Shown piece by piece: positions 1 to 7,391 of a stretch of DNA of 28,287 nucleotides. How positions within the stretch are numbered: the stretch's first letter is position 1; the number at the start of each line of letters is the position of its first letter. The DNA comes from Bacteroidota bacterium (GTDB lineage: Bacteria; Bacteroidota; Bacteroidia; Flavobacteriales; Weeksellaceae), in assembly GCA_023422635.1 (NCBI GenBank), contig JAFAGO010000043.1:1-28287 (forward strand), read 5' to 3'. The notes under the pieces are model-generated. The model searched no databases. It was not told the origin of the DNA and saw only the letters and a program-made list of their open reading frames with translations. The translations under genes and the position numbers were made by a program.

Positions 1-752
1 CCCACTTCTTTCATATATGCACAAATTTCCCTACGATTCAATCCGTTAACTTGTGGATGAATTGAGAATGCTTCGCTAAAACTTTCAACCGCATCACAAT
101 TCACCGTTACCAAATCGGCTTTCCGAAAAAATGGTTCTGTACGTTCTGTAGAATTCATCATATCCGCCAAACGCACAATATCAAAATTAACTTCTTTAAT
201 CAGTTTCACCGAATCGGTTTCGTTTAAATGTTTCTGATAACCTAGTAAATGAAAATTCTTAATGCTAAAATTTTTCGTGCTAAAAATTCTGCTTAAAAAA
301 TTATCTTCCGAAATTTCTTCTCCTTCTGCTGAAAGCGAAATTTCCGGTGCAATATGCGTATACGTAAGGTTTTTATGATGAAAATTAAGCGCAGCAAAAA
401 GCGAATATGAAAAATCGCTGCTTCCCCCAATAACAACCGGAATTGTATTTTTGTAATGACAAAGCGATAAAATTTCCTGAAGGATGTAATGAGAATCTTG
501 AAGTGTTTTTCCCGAAATTAAATCTCCCAAATCACAAATGGGAAGATCAAAATCCAATTTTGAGAGTTGGTAAAATGCTTCACGAATGGAGCGAAAATCC
601 TTCGCTTCCGAATCGCCATTTGCGCCTCTAAAATCAGAAACAAAAATCAGCGCAATACCATGTTCTACAAGGTGAGGTTTGATGATATTTCCGAGTTGCC
701 ATTTTTCAGTAGAAATTGCTTGTGGTGCAATGAACAGATCTTCGAGATTCAT
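1..752 (-). CDS. Arginase/formimidoylglutamase-fold protein, partial (C-terminus outside window)
   Basis: An open frame of 250 codons runs off the left edge; the ATG at 752 begins MNLEDLFIAP. The layout (a GG turn near residues 109-113, then a strand, then a region ending in VTVNCDAVESF near 215-225) resembles the Bacteroidota ureohydrolase-like proteins usually annotated formimidoylglutamase and often found beside topA. Those proteins are about 380-390 residues, so roughly a third is missing here. The metal-binding motifs of true arginases are not present: GGDHS reads GGSSD, DAHxD reads THIAP, and SxDxDxxDP reads VNCDAVE. It is probably not a manganese hydrolase, and I make no functional claim beyond the fold. 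It lies downstream of topA on the same strand, separated by a terminator-like hairpin. Confidence 0.75.
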   Translation of the reverse strand, partial: MNLEDLFIAPQAISTEKWQLGNIIKPHLVEHGIALIFVSDFRGANGDSEAKDFRSIREAFYQLSKLDFDLPICDLGDLISGKTLQDSHYILQEILSLCHYKNTIPVVIGGSSDFSYSLFAALNFHHKNLTYTHIAPEISLSAEGEEISEDNFLSRIFSTKNFSIKNFHLLGYQKHLNETDSVKLIKEVNFDIVRLADMMNSTERTEPFFRKADLVTVNCDAVESFSEAFSIHPQVNGLNRREICAYMKEV

Positions 753-905
753 TATATGAAATGGATATTTAAGGTTTCAAAAATATTAAAAATATCGCAC
801 AAAAACGCTTGGAATCTGTGTTACTGCAGATAATTTTCTTCTACATATTTTAATCAAACACAATCGTTATTCTATTTTTATCAATTATAAATTTAAAGTG
901 ATAAC

Positions 906-933
906 AAAAAAACCACCGCGAAATGCGATGGTT
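906..933 (-). terminator. Probable intrinsic terminator of topA
   Basis: Arms 911-919 and 925-933 form a 9-bp stem with one C/A mismatch and a 5-nt loop. On the minus strand the stem is followed by a run of seven U (906-912 on the plus strand is all A). It lies 20 bp past the topA stop codon. Confidence 0.65.
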
Positions 934-952
934 GTTGTACTGAATTTGAATA

Positions 953-3493
953 TTATTTCTTTTTAGGTGCAGCTTTCTTTTTCGCCGCGGGCTTTTTGGC
1001 GGCCGCTTTTTTCGTTTCTTTAAAAGCATTTTTATCTTCGGCGGTAATCCATTTTTTTACCTCATCCAAAGAAACATCTTTTAAATCTTCTGCCGTATAT
1101 TTTTCGCCATTTTCTTTTTTAGGAAGTTTAATCATTGCTTTTTTGAAACGGATGAAAGGTCCCCAACGTCCATTTTCCAGTGCAATTTTTTCTTTTTCCC
1201 ATTGTTGAATATATCGATTTGCTTCTTTTTCGAGTTTCGCTTCAATCAATTCGTTGATGTCGTTTTGAGAAAGATTGTCAAAATCATATTTCTTTGGGAC
1301 GTTGATAAATAAACTTTGATATTTAATAAATGGACCAAATCTGCCAACTCCTTTTGTTACGGGTTCCCCTTTGAAACTTGCAATTGGAGCATCGGCTTTT
1401 TGTTTTTCTCGAATAATTTCTTCTGCCAAATCTTGATCTACAGAAAAAGGATCGGTTCCTTTCGGAAGGGAAATAAAGGTTTCGCCAAATTTTACATAAG
1501 GACCAAATCGACCAACGCCAATTGTAACGGTTTGGCCTTCATATTCTTTCAAATCAAAAGGAATTTTAAACAAATCCAATGCTTCCTCCAGCGTAATTGT
1601 GGCAATATTCTGATTGGGAAGCAAGCTGGCAAAGGTTGGTTTTTCTTCATCATCAGATTCGCCAATTTGCACCATAGGACCAAATCTTCCGATGCGAACA
1701 TGAATATTCTTGCCTGTTTTCGGATCGGTTCCTAGAATTCTTTCACCGGTGGCACGATTGGCATTTTCTTCAACATCTTCAATTCTTGGACGAAATTTTG
1801 AATAGAAATCCGTAATCATTTCTTTCCATTTTTCTTTTCCATCTGCGATTTCATCGAATCCTTCTTCCACTCTCGCAGTAAAACCGTAATCGAGAATTTC
1901 GTTGAAGTTATTCACTAAGAAATCATTTACAACTTCACCAATATCAGTCGGTACAAATTTATTTTTGTCACCGCCAAATTTTTCAGATAAAACTTCTTTT
2001 TTCACACCACTTTTTCCCAGCGTCATTTTCACAATTTCTCTTTCCTGTGGTAGAATTTCGCGTTTATCTACATATTCACGATTTTGAATGGTTTGAATGG
2101 TTGGCGCATACGTTGAAGGTCGACCAATACCTAATTCCTCAAGCTTTCGCACTAAGCCCGCTTCGGTAAATCGCGCTGAAGGTTTTGTGAACTTTTCTGT
2201 TGCGGTAATTTTCTTGTACGAAAGAACTTCACCAATTTTTACTTTTGGTAGAAGTTTTTCGTTGTTGTCTTCATCATCATCTTCACGAGTAACTTCGTAC
2301 ACCTTCAAGAAACCATCGAAAATAATTACTTCACCTTGTGCTTCAAATGATTGAGGCAAATTTGAATTACCGATTTCAATTACGGTTTTTTCAATTTTAG
2401 CATTTTCCATTTGGGATGCCAAAGTTCTTTTATAAATAAGCTGATACAATCTGTTCAATTGTACATCAGAGATTGATTTTACGGAGAAATCTGTAGGTCG
2501 AATCGCTTCGTGCGCTTCCTGTGCAGAAGCTGATTTCGTGGTGTAATTTCTCGGCTTCGAGTAATTTTCACCATATTCTGAAAGAATATGCGCTTTTGCT
2601 CCATTAATTGCTTCCTGAGAAAGATTTACCGAGTCGGTTCTCATATACGTAATAAAACCTTCTTCGTACAATCGCTGCGCAACGCGCATTGTTGTAGTTA
2701 CGCCGTAACCCAATTTATTGGACGCTTCTTGCTGAAGCGTGGAAGTGGTAAAAGGTGCAGAAGCACTTCTTGTTCCAGGTTTTGTTTCAACATTTAAAAC
2801 TTTAAACTCTGTAGATTTCGATTGTTCCAAAAACTGTTCTGCCTCGGATTCTTTCAAAAAATCTTTTTTCAGTTTCGCAGCAATATCTTGATTGTTGGAA
2901 TTTTGAAAAATGCCTTCTACTTTATAAGATGCTTTGGCTTGAAAGGCACGAATTTCCTTTTCACGCTCAACGATTAAACGAACCGCTACCGATTGAACTC
3001 GCCCAGCGGAAAGACCAGTTTTAATTTTTTTCCAAAGAATGGGCGACATTTCAAAACCTACAATTCGATCCAAAACACGTCGAGCTTGTTGTGCATTCAC
3101 AAGATTCTGATCAATTTTTCGCGGATTTTCTACAGCTTTCAGAATTGCATTTTTAGTTATCTCGTGAAAAACAATTCTTCTGGTATTTTCATCTTTCAAT
3201 TTGAGTTCTTGTGCAAGATGCCAAGCAATTGCTTCCCCTTCGCGGTCCTCATCGGAAGCCAGCCAAACAGTATCTGCTTTTTTAACTGCCGCTTTCAGTT
3301 CGGTAACAATTTTTTTCTTGTCTGGAGACACTTCATAATCGGGTGTAAAAGTTTCCAGATTAATTCCCATTCCTTTTTTGGGCAAATCCCGAATATGCCC
3401 GAAGCTGGATTTCACTTCGAAATCCTTCCCCAAATATTTCTGGATGGTTTTTGCTTTTGCTGGTGACTCTACGATAACAAGATTTTTGGACAT
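953..3493 (-). CDS. topA: DNA topoisomerase I (TopA)
   Basis: Type IA topoisomerase that relaxes negative supercoils by cutting one strand through a tyrosyl-DNA bond. The frame is open from 3514, but I choose the ATG at 3493 (MSKNLVIVESPAK), which matches the usual family start. A TACTTTTG -7 element at 3512-3519 would also place transcription start just downstream of the longer start. The protein has 846 residues. Seen: the TOPRIM motif SDEDREGE near residues 80-87, GLSAGRVQSVAVRL near 160-173, the active-site tyrosine in FITYMRTDS (Y283), and GIGRPSTYAPTIQ near 455. The C-terminus has no cysteines. Instead of zinc fingers it carries four GR(F/W)GP repeats (about residues 602, 661, 717 and 775), then a Lys/Ala/Pro-rich tail that may add DNA affinity. 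Confidence 0.98.
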   Translation of the reverse strand: MSKNLVIVESPAKAKTIQKYLGKDFEVKSSFGHIRDLPKKGMGINLETFTPDYEVSPDKKKIVTELKAAVKKADTVWLASDEDREGEAIAWHLAQELKLKDENTRRIVFHEITKNAILKAVENPRKIDQNLVNAQQARRVLDRIVGFEMSPILWKKIKTGLSAGRVQSVAVRLIVEREKEIRAFQAKASYKVEGIFQNSNNQDIAAKLKKDFLKESEAEQFLEQSKSTEFKVLNVETKPGTRSASAPFTTSTLQQEASNKLGYGVTTTMRVAQRLYEEGFITYMRTDSVNLSQEAINGAKAHILSEYGENYSKPRNYTTKSASAQEAHEAIRPTDFSVKSISDVQLNRLYQLIYKRTLASQMENAKIEKTVIEIGNSNLPQSFEAQGEVIIFDGFLKVYEVTREDDDEDNNEKLLPKVKIGEVLSYKKITATEKFTKPSARFTEAGLVRKLEELGIGRPSTYAPTIQTIQNREYVDKREILPQEREIVKMTLGKSGVKKEVLSEKFGGDKNKFVPTDIGEVVNDFLVNNFNEILDYGFTARVEEGFDEIADGKEKWKEMITDFYSKFRPRIEDVEENANRATGERILGTDPKTGKNIHVRIGRFGPMVQIGESDDEEKPTFASLLPNQNIATITLEEALDLFKIPFDLKEYEGQTVTIGVGRFGPYVKFGETFISLPKGTDPFSVDQDLAEEIIREKQKADAPIASFKGEPVTKGVGRFGPFIKYQSLFINVPKKYDFDNLSQNDINELIEAKLEKEANRYIQQWEKEKIALENGRWGPFIRFKKAMIKLPKKENGEKYTAEDLKDVSLDEVKKWITAEDKNAFKETKKAAAKKPAAKKKAAPKKK

Positions 3494-3511
3494 ACCGGAA
3501 AAAATTTCTTG

Positions 3512-3519
3512 CAAAAGTA
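3512..3519 (-). promoter_or_regulatory. -7 promoter element for topA
   Basis: On the minus strand this reads TACTTTTG, matching the Bacteroidota TAnnTTTG box. It lies 18 bp upstream of the chosen topA ATG. I did not find a clear -33 TTG at the expected spacing. Confidence 0.45.
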
Positions 3520-3850
3520 GAAACTTTTTTATTATTCCTGCTTTTTAAATAAAGAATCGAAAATTTAATTTCAATTAATTAAAGTCTTAACCACTGATTA
3601 TTAATGTATTAAATGCAAATTTCACAATCATCATATAATACTAAAGATGAAAATAGAAGTGATCATTAGAATAATTAGTTCAACTAACCCAAAAACCTTC
3701 CAATACCATTAAATGAAATTGAAGAAAGCGCTTTAAAAAAGATTCTAACTCAAATAACAATTCTTTTTATGAATCCATTTAAAAGAGTTAAAAAAATAAT
3801 ATAATGAAAATCAAACAATTAACATATCTTTCTTAAATTTGTGTTAAAAT
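3520..3850. other. AT-rich intergenic stretch, no gene seen
   Basis: About 330 bp between the topA promoter and the leader promoter at 3852. It is very AT-rich. The only frames are tiny, for example a 21-codon frame at 3647-3712 with no supporting context. I see no repeat, RNA gene or convincing gene remnant. Confidence 0.6.
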
Positions 3851-3851
3851 A

Positions 3852-3894
3852 TTTTGGCTAGAAATTTCCTTTAGTCTACTTTTGCGGTAGACTA
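3852..3894 (+). promoter_or_regulatory. Promoter with a palindromic operator over the -7 box
   Basis: TTTTGG at 3852-3857, a 19-bp spacer, and TACTTTTG at 3877-3884 fit the Bacteroidota -33/-7 consensus. An 8-bp perfect inverted repeat (TAGTCTAC at 3872-3879, GTAGACTA at 3887-3894, 7-bp spacer) surrounds the -7 box. A protein bound there would block transcription initiation. The inferred start is near 3890, about 17 bp before the leader ORF. The cognate regulator cannot be named from this window. Confidence 0.7.
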
Positions 3895-3906
3895 ACGATA
3901 ACAAAC

Positions 3907-3993
3907 ATGATTTCCTTCTATAAAAATTCTTGTACAATTACAGCAATGATGGCCTGTATGCACAGCATCATAAGGGACTCTTGTGTTATTTAG
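3907..3993 (+). CDS. 28-codon Cys/Met-rich leader peptide (putative attenuator)
   Basis: ATG to TAG, 28 codons, starting about 17 nt after the inferred transcription start. Seven of the 28 residues are sulfur amino acids: Cys at 9, 17 and 26, Met at 1, 14, 15 and 18, with the cluster TAMMACMHS at 12-20. It has no similarity to any protein family I know. Position, length and composition suit a regulatory leader peptide whose translation senses charged tRNA-Cys or tRNA-Met. A terminator-like hairpin follows 26 nt after its stop, and the TonB receptor starts 74 nt after the stop. The peptide itself may have no function. Chance is the alternative, but the promoter, ORF and hairpin in order argue against it. 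Confidence 0.55.
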   Translation: MISFYKNSCTITAMMACMHSIIRDSCVI

Positions 3994-4043
3994 AAAAAAT
4001 AAATAATTGAATATAATAGAGCCCTGTTGACAACAGGGCTTTT
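3973..4043 (+). promoter_or_regulatory. Candidate attenuator with alternative hairpins
   Basis: Terminator form: AGCCCTGTT (4020-4028) pairs perfectly with AACAGGGCT (4032-4040) around a 3-nt loop, followed by a short T run (4040-4043). Alternative form: AGGGACTC inside the leader ORF (3973-3980) pairs with GAGCCCT (4019-4025), with one bulged A, and T3981-A4018 extends it. The two pairings exclude each other. A ribosome stalled at Cys17/Met18 (3955-3960) would leave 3973-3980 free; one that reaches the stop codon would cover it. The T run is weak, so termination efficiency is uncertain. Confidence 0.5.
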
Positions 4044-4067
4044 ACTTTGGAATAAAAATTTAAAAAT

Positions 4068-6791
4068 ATGAACAAACAAAAACAACTTATTGCCGCATTA
4101 TTCTTTTCGGGACTCGGATTGAGCAATGCTTTTGCCCAACAAACGGATTCTACCAAAACAACAACGATTGAAGAAACGGTGATCTTAGGATCACGAAGTG
4201 GCGCAAGAACGAAAACCGACAGTCCTGTACCTGTGGATGTTTTCAATTTAAATAAAGAAGCAAAGGTAGTTCCGCAAACAAACCTTAACCAAATCCTTAA
4301 CATCATCGCTCCATCTTTCACTTCAGTTGTACAAACGAATGCAGATGGAACCGACCATTCAGATCCTGCTCAGCTTCGCGGTTTAGGACCCGATCAAGTT
4401 TTAGTATTGGTGAACGGAAAAAGAAGACATACTTCTGCATTAGTGAATGTAAATGGAACACCAGGAAGAGGTTCCGTTGGAACAGATTTAAATGCAATTC
4501 CTTCGTTTGCAGTAAGCAATATTGAAGTTTTGCGCGATGGTGCTTCAGCACAATACGGTTCCGATGCAATTGCGGGAGTGATTAATGTTGGTTTAAAAAG
4601 AGATACCGGCAAATTTAGAGGACAATTAACTTATGGCGGAAACCTAACGCCGACCGCAAACGATCATACTGGAGATTTTGATGGACAAAACATTCAAGTT
4701 GATTTAAACTACGGAAATAAAATAGGAAAACGAGGCGGCTTCTACAACCTAACTTGGAGCTCTCAGTTTCGTAATCCTACTTACAGAGCTGGAACTGAAA
4801 GCGGAAATATTTTTAACGCATACAATGCCATTGAACAACGCGCAATTGAAGATGGCGTAAATTTATCTTCTCTTTTTACCAATATTAATACCACAACGAA
4901 TTCGCAACAACTCGTTGATTATATCCACCAATACGCACAAAACGTAAGCTATTTCTCGGGAGATTTCCAAAGTCAAATTCAAGGTGCCACCACGATATCA
5001 GCTCTGCAAGGACTTTTAGGTCAAAATGTTACCGATCAGGAATTGGCGTATCGAGGACTAAGTAGAAAGGATTTCAACATGAGTGTTGGACAATCCAAAC
5101 TGAACAACCATCAGCTTTTCGCAAACATTGAAGTTCCGGTAAGCGACAATTGGAAAGTATATTCATTTGGAGGTTATAGTTATAGAAGCGGATCTTCTGG
5201 TGGTTTTTATAGAAGACCAAACCAAAGCAGAACTTTTACGGGTTTACACATTAACGGATATCTTCCAACAATAGGAACCAACATTCAAGATGTATCTTTA
5301 TCTGCAGGAATTAAAGGGAAACTTGGAGATTGGAATGTTGACTTGAGCAATACTTTCGGACAAAACTCTTTTGATTACACCATTAAAAACACAGGAAATA
5401 CCTCCTTAAGATTTGCTACACCAGATACTTTTAAAGCGGGTGGCCTTCAGTTCTCACAAAACACAATCAACCTTGATATTAATAAAAACTTTGATGTGTT
5501 AGAAGGCATTAACGTGGCTTTTGGTGGTGAACAACGCCATGAAAATTATCAAATTATTGCTGGCGAAGAAGCATCATATTCCACTTACGACGTTGATGGC
5601 AATTTGTGGACAGGAAACACCCTTCGCCCAACAGACTTTTTTGGAAATACCCTTCCGGGAGGATCACAAGTTTTTGGTGGCTTTCAACCGGATAATGCGA
5701 TAAACAAAAATAGAAACTCGGTAGCTGCCTACGCAGATGTGGAATTCAATTTTACCGATTGGCTATTGGTAGACGCAGCATTACGTTATGAAAACTATTC
5801 TGACTTTGGCTCAACCTTTAACTACAAGTTGGCTTCACGAATTAAACTGGCGAAAAACCTTAATTTCCGTTTTGCAGGTTCAACAGGATTCCGCGCTCCG
5901 TCCATTCAACAAATTTATTTTAATCAAACCTCAACATTATTTACCAACGGACAACTTCTTGAGGTAGGAACCTTCAGCAACGATTCCCAATTAGCAAATC
6001 TTCTTGGTATACCAAGTTTAAAGCAGGAAACATCAAAATCCGTAAGTGCTGGTTTCACCTATAGAGTTCCTTCTGCAAATCTTGCATTTACAGTTGATGG
6101 ATATTTCACCAGAATTGACGACAGAGTTGTACTTACAAGTCAGTTCTCAAGAGCTTCCGTTTCTAGCGAAGCACAAGCAATTTTCGATGCAGAAGGGGTT
6201 AATGCAGCACAATTTTTCGCAAATGCAATCGATACAGAAACAAAAGGAATTGACTTTGTAGCATCACATCATGCAAACTTTACGAATTTTACTTTAGAAA
6301 ACAATTTTGCCATCAACCTCAACAAAACTAAAAAAGTAGGTAATGTACATTCTAGTGGTTTATTGCAAAACGACAATTTGGTAAACACCTATTTTTCTGA
6401 AAGCGCAAGAATTTATTTAGAAGAAGCTTTGCCACGAACAAAAGCAACACTTTCCCATAACCTAACTTGGAAAGATGCATCTTTCTACCTCAGAAATTCG
6501 TACTATGGCGAAGTTACTGCTCCTGACAATATTGACGTAAATGGAGATGGTGTGGTTGATATGCACGAACATCAAAAAATTGGAGATAAAATTATCACCG
6601 ATGTATCATTAGCGTATCAATTTACAAGTGCAGTTGGTCTAACATTGGGGGTTAACAATATCTTCGATATCTACCCTACCAAAAATCTACCAGCTTCATC
6701 CAACAACGATCAATTTGTTTACTCACGATCAACCGCTCAATTTGGCCTGAATGGAAGATATGTATTTGCACGACTAAACTTTTCGTTTTAA
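4068..6791 (+). CDS. TonB-dependent outer-membrane receptor
   Basis: A 907-residue protein for energised uptake across the outer membrane, driven by TonB-ExbBD; the substrate is unknown. A signal peptide spans about residues 1-24 and ends NAFAQ. The plug domain (about 45-180) shows LRGLGPDQVLVLVNGKRR and VLRDGASAQYGSDAIAGVIN. A 22-strand-type barrel follows and the chain ends RLNFSF with the terminal phenylalanine typical of barrel proteins. It lacks the N-terminal carboxypeptidase-like extension of SusC proteins, and no SusD partner lies nearby. Residues 823-834 (DVNGDGVVDMHE) fit an EF-hand-type calcium loop near the end of the barrel. The gene sits behind a palindromic promoter and a Cys/Met-rich leader, suggesting control by sulfur amino acid supply. 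That is an inference. Confidence 0.95.
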   Translation: MNKQKQLIAALFFSGLGLSNAFAQQTDSTKTTTIEETVILGSRSGARTKTDSPVPVDVFNLNKEAKVVPQTNLNQILNIIAPSFTSVVQTNADGTDHSDPAQLRGLGPDQVLVLVNGKRRHTSALVNVNGTPGRGSVGTDLNAIPSFAVSNIEVLRDGASAQYGSDAIAGVINVGLKRDTGKFRGQLTYGGNLTPTANDHTGDFDGQNIQVDLNYGNKIGKRGGFYNLTWSSQFRNPTYRAGTESGNIFNAYNAIEQRAIEDGVNLSSLFTNINTTTNSQQLVDYIHQYAQNVSYFSGDFQSQIQGATTISALQGLLGQNVTDQELAYRGLSRKDFNMSVGQSKLNNHQLFANIEVPVSDNWKVYSFGGYSYRSGSSGGFYRRPNQSRTFTGLHINGYLPTIGTNIQDVSLSAGIKGKLGDWNVDLSNTFGQNSFDYTIKNTGNTSLRFATPDTFKAGGLQFSQNTINLDINKNFDVLEGINVAFGGEQRHENYQIIAGEEASYSTYDVDGNLWTGNTLRPTDFFGNTLPGGSQVFGGFQPDNAINKNRNSVAAYADVEFNFTDWLLVDAALRYENYSDFGSTFNYKLASRIKLAKNLNFRFAGSTGFRAPSIQQIYFNQTSTLFTNGQLLEVGTFSNDSQLANLLGIPSLKQETSKSVSAGFTYRVPSANLAFTVDGYFTRIDDRVVLTSQFSRASVSSEAQAIFDAEGVNAAQFFANAIDTETKGIDFVASHHANFTNFTLENNFAINLNKTKKVGNVHSSGLLQNDNLVNTYFSESARIYLEEALPRTKATLSHNLTWKDASFYLRNSYYGEVTAPDNIDVNGDGVVDMHEHQKIGDKIITDVSLAYQFTSAVGLTLGVNNIFDIYPTKNLPASSNNDQFVYSRSTAQFGLNGRYVFARLNFSF

Positions 6792-6827
6792 AATATTCAA
6801 GAAAAGGGATTTGTTTTATTTAAAGGG

Positions 6828-6858
6828 AACCTCTTCGTATTTCGCGAAGAGGTTTTTT
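6828..6858 (+). terminator. Intrinsic terminator of the TonB receptor gene
   Basis: AACCTCTTCG (6828-6837) pairs perfectly with CGAAGAGGTT (6845-6854) over a 7-nt loop, followed by T6. It lies 37 bp after the receptor stop codon. Confidence 0.9.
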
Positions 6859-6938
6859 ATTTTCAAAAATCTTTAAATATTCTAAATACAAATATTTGAA
6901 AATCAGTTATTTAAACTCATTATTAGTATTTTTAAAAC

Positions 6939-6946
6939 TACCTTTG
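6939..6946 (+). promoter_or_regulatory. -7 promoter element of the Cys-rich gene
   Basis: TACCTTTG matches TAnnTTTG and lies 23 bp before the ATG at 6970. A -33 TTG is not clear. Confidence 0.5.
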
Positions 6947-6969
6947 AGTACAATCTAAAAATAAAAGAC

Positions 6970-7218
6970 ATGGAAATACAATTAGCAAAATGCTGTGCGA
7001 ATTGCGAACATTTCGTCAATGGACAAATTTGCAGCAAACAGGAAATTGTGGTTAGCGAGAACCAAGTATGTCAAGCATACACTTTTAAACCAGTGATGCA
7101 TAACGATGATGATTGTTTGAAATGCAAAAAATTCCAAACTGTAAATTGCTCGCATCCAACAAAAGCCAGCGAAGGTATAATGTGCACCGTTTGGTACCCA
7201 AGAATTGCACATGCATAA
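6970..7218 (+). CDS. Small protein with a duplicated four-cysteine motif
   Basis: An 82-residue soluble protein with nine cysteines and no signal peptide or membrane segment. The chain contains the same cysteine pattern twice: C9-x2-C12-x8-C21-x12-C34, then C49-x2-C52-x7-C60-x11-C72, each followed by an aromatic segment (AYTFKP, VWYPR). C8 is the extra cysteine. This looks like an internal duplication of a metal-binding knuckle, zinc or possibly an iron-sulfur cluster. I do not recognise a named family. The gene is flanked by terminators on both sides and has its own -7 element, so it appears to be monocistronic. Coding is supported by the ordered cysteine pattern, which the overlapping minus-strand frame would not explain. 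Confidence 0.85.
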   Translation: MEIQLAKCCANCEHFVNGQICSKQEIVVSENQVCQAYTFKPVMHNDDDCLKCKKFQTVNCSHPTKASEGIMCTVWYPRIAHA

Positions 7219-7245
7219 ACCAACATTCAATAGAATAATTTTACC

Positions 7246-7269
7246 GCAGCCGAAATGGCTGCTTTTTTT
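7246..7269 (+). terminator. Intrinsic terminator after the Cys-rich gene
   Basis: GCAGCC (7246-7251) pairs with GGCTGC (7257-7262) over a GAAAT loop, followed by T7. Confidence 0.9.
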
Positions 7270-7391
7270 ATGTACAAATTCCATTGAAATTCAGATATTA
7301 AACTACGATTAACCCACCAAAAAGCATATTATTTATGCTGAAAAATCCGTATATTCGCACACTTAATTTTTAAGAACGAGATCATCAACCC

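Noticed and set aside
1..752. Naming the first gene hutG (formimidoylglutamase)
   Set aside because: All three metal-binding motifs are missing and there are no histidine-utilisation neighbours.
3647..3712. 21-codon ORF in the topA-leader gap
   Set aside because: No promoter, no recognisable composition and no downstream continuation; expected by chance in AT-rich DNA.
7323..7339. AGCATA-N5-TATGCT repeat before ileS as an operator or T-box part
   Set aside because: Six-bp AT-rich arms are expected by chance, and there is no T-box specifier or antiterminator. T-boxes are not usual for Bacteroidota ileS.
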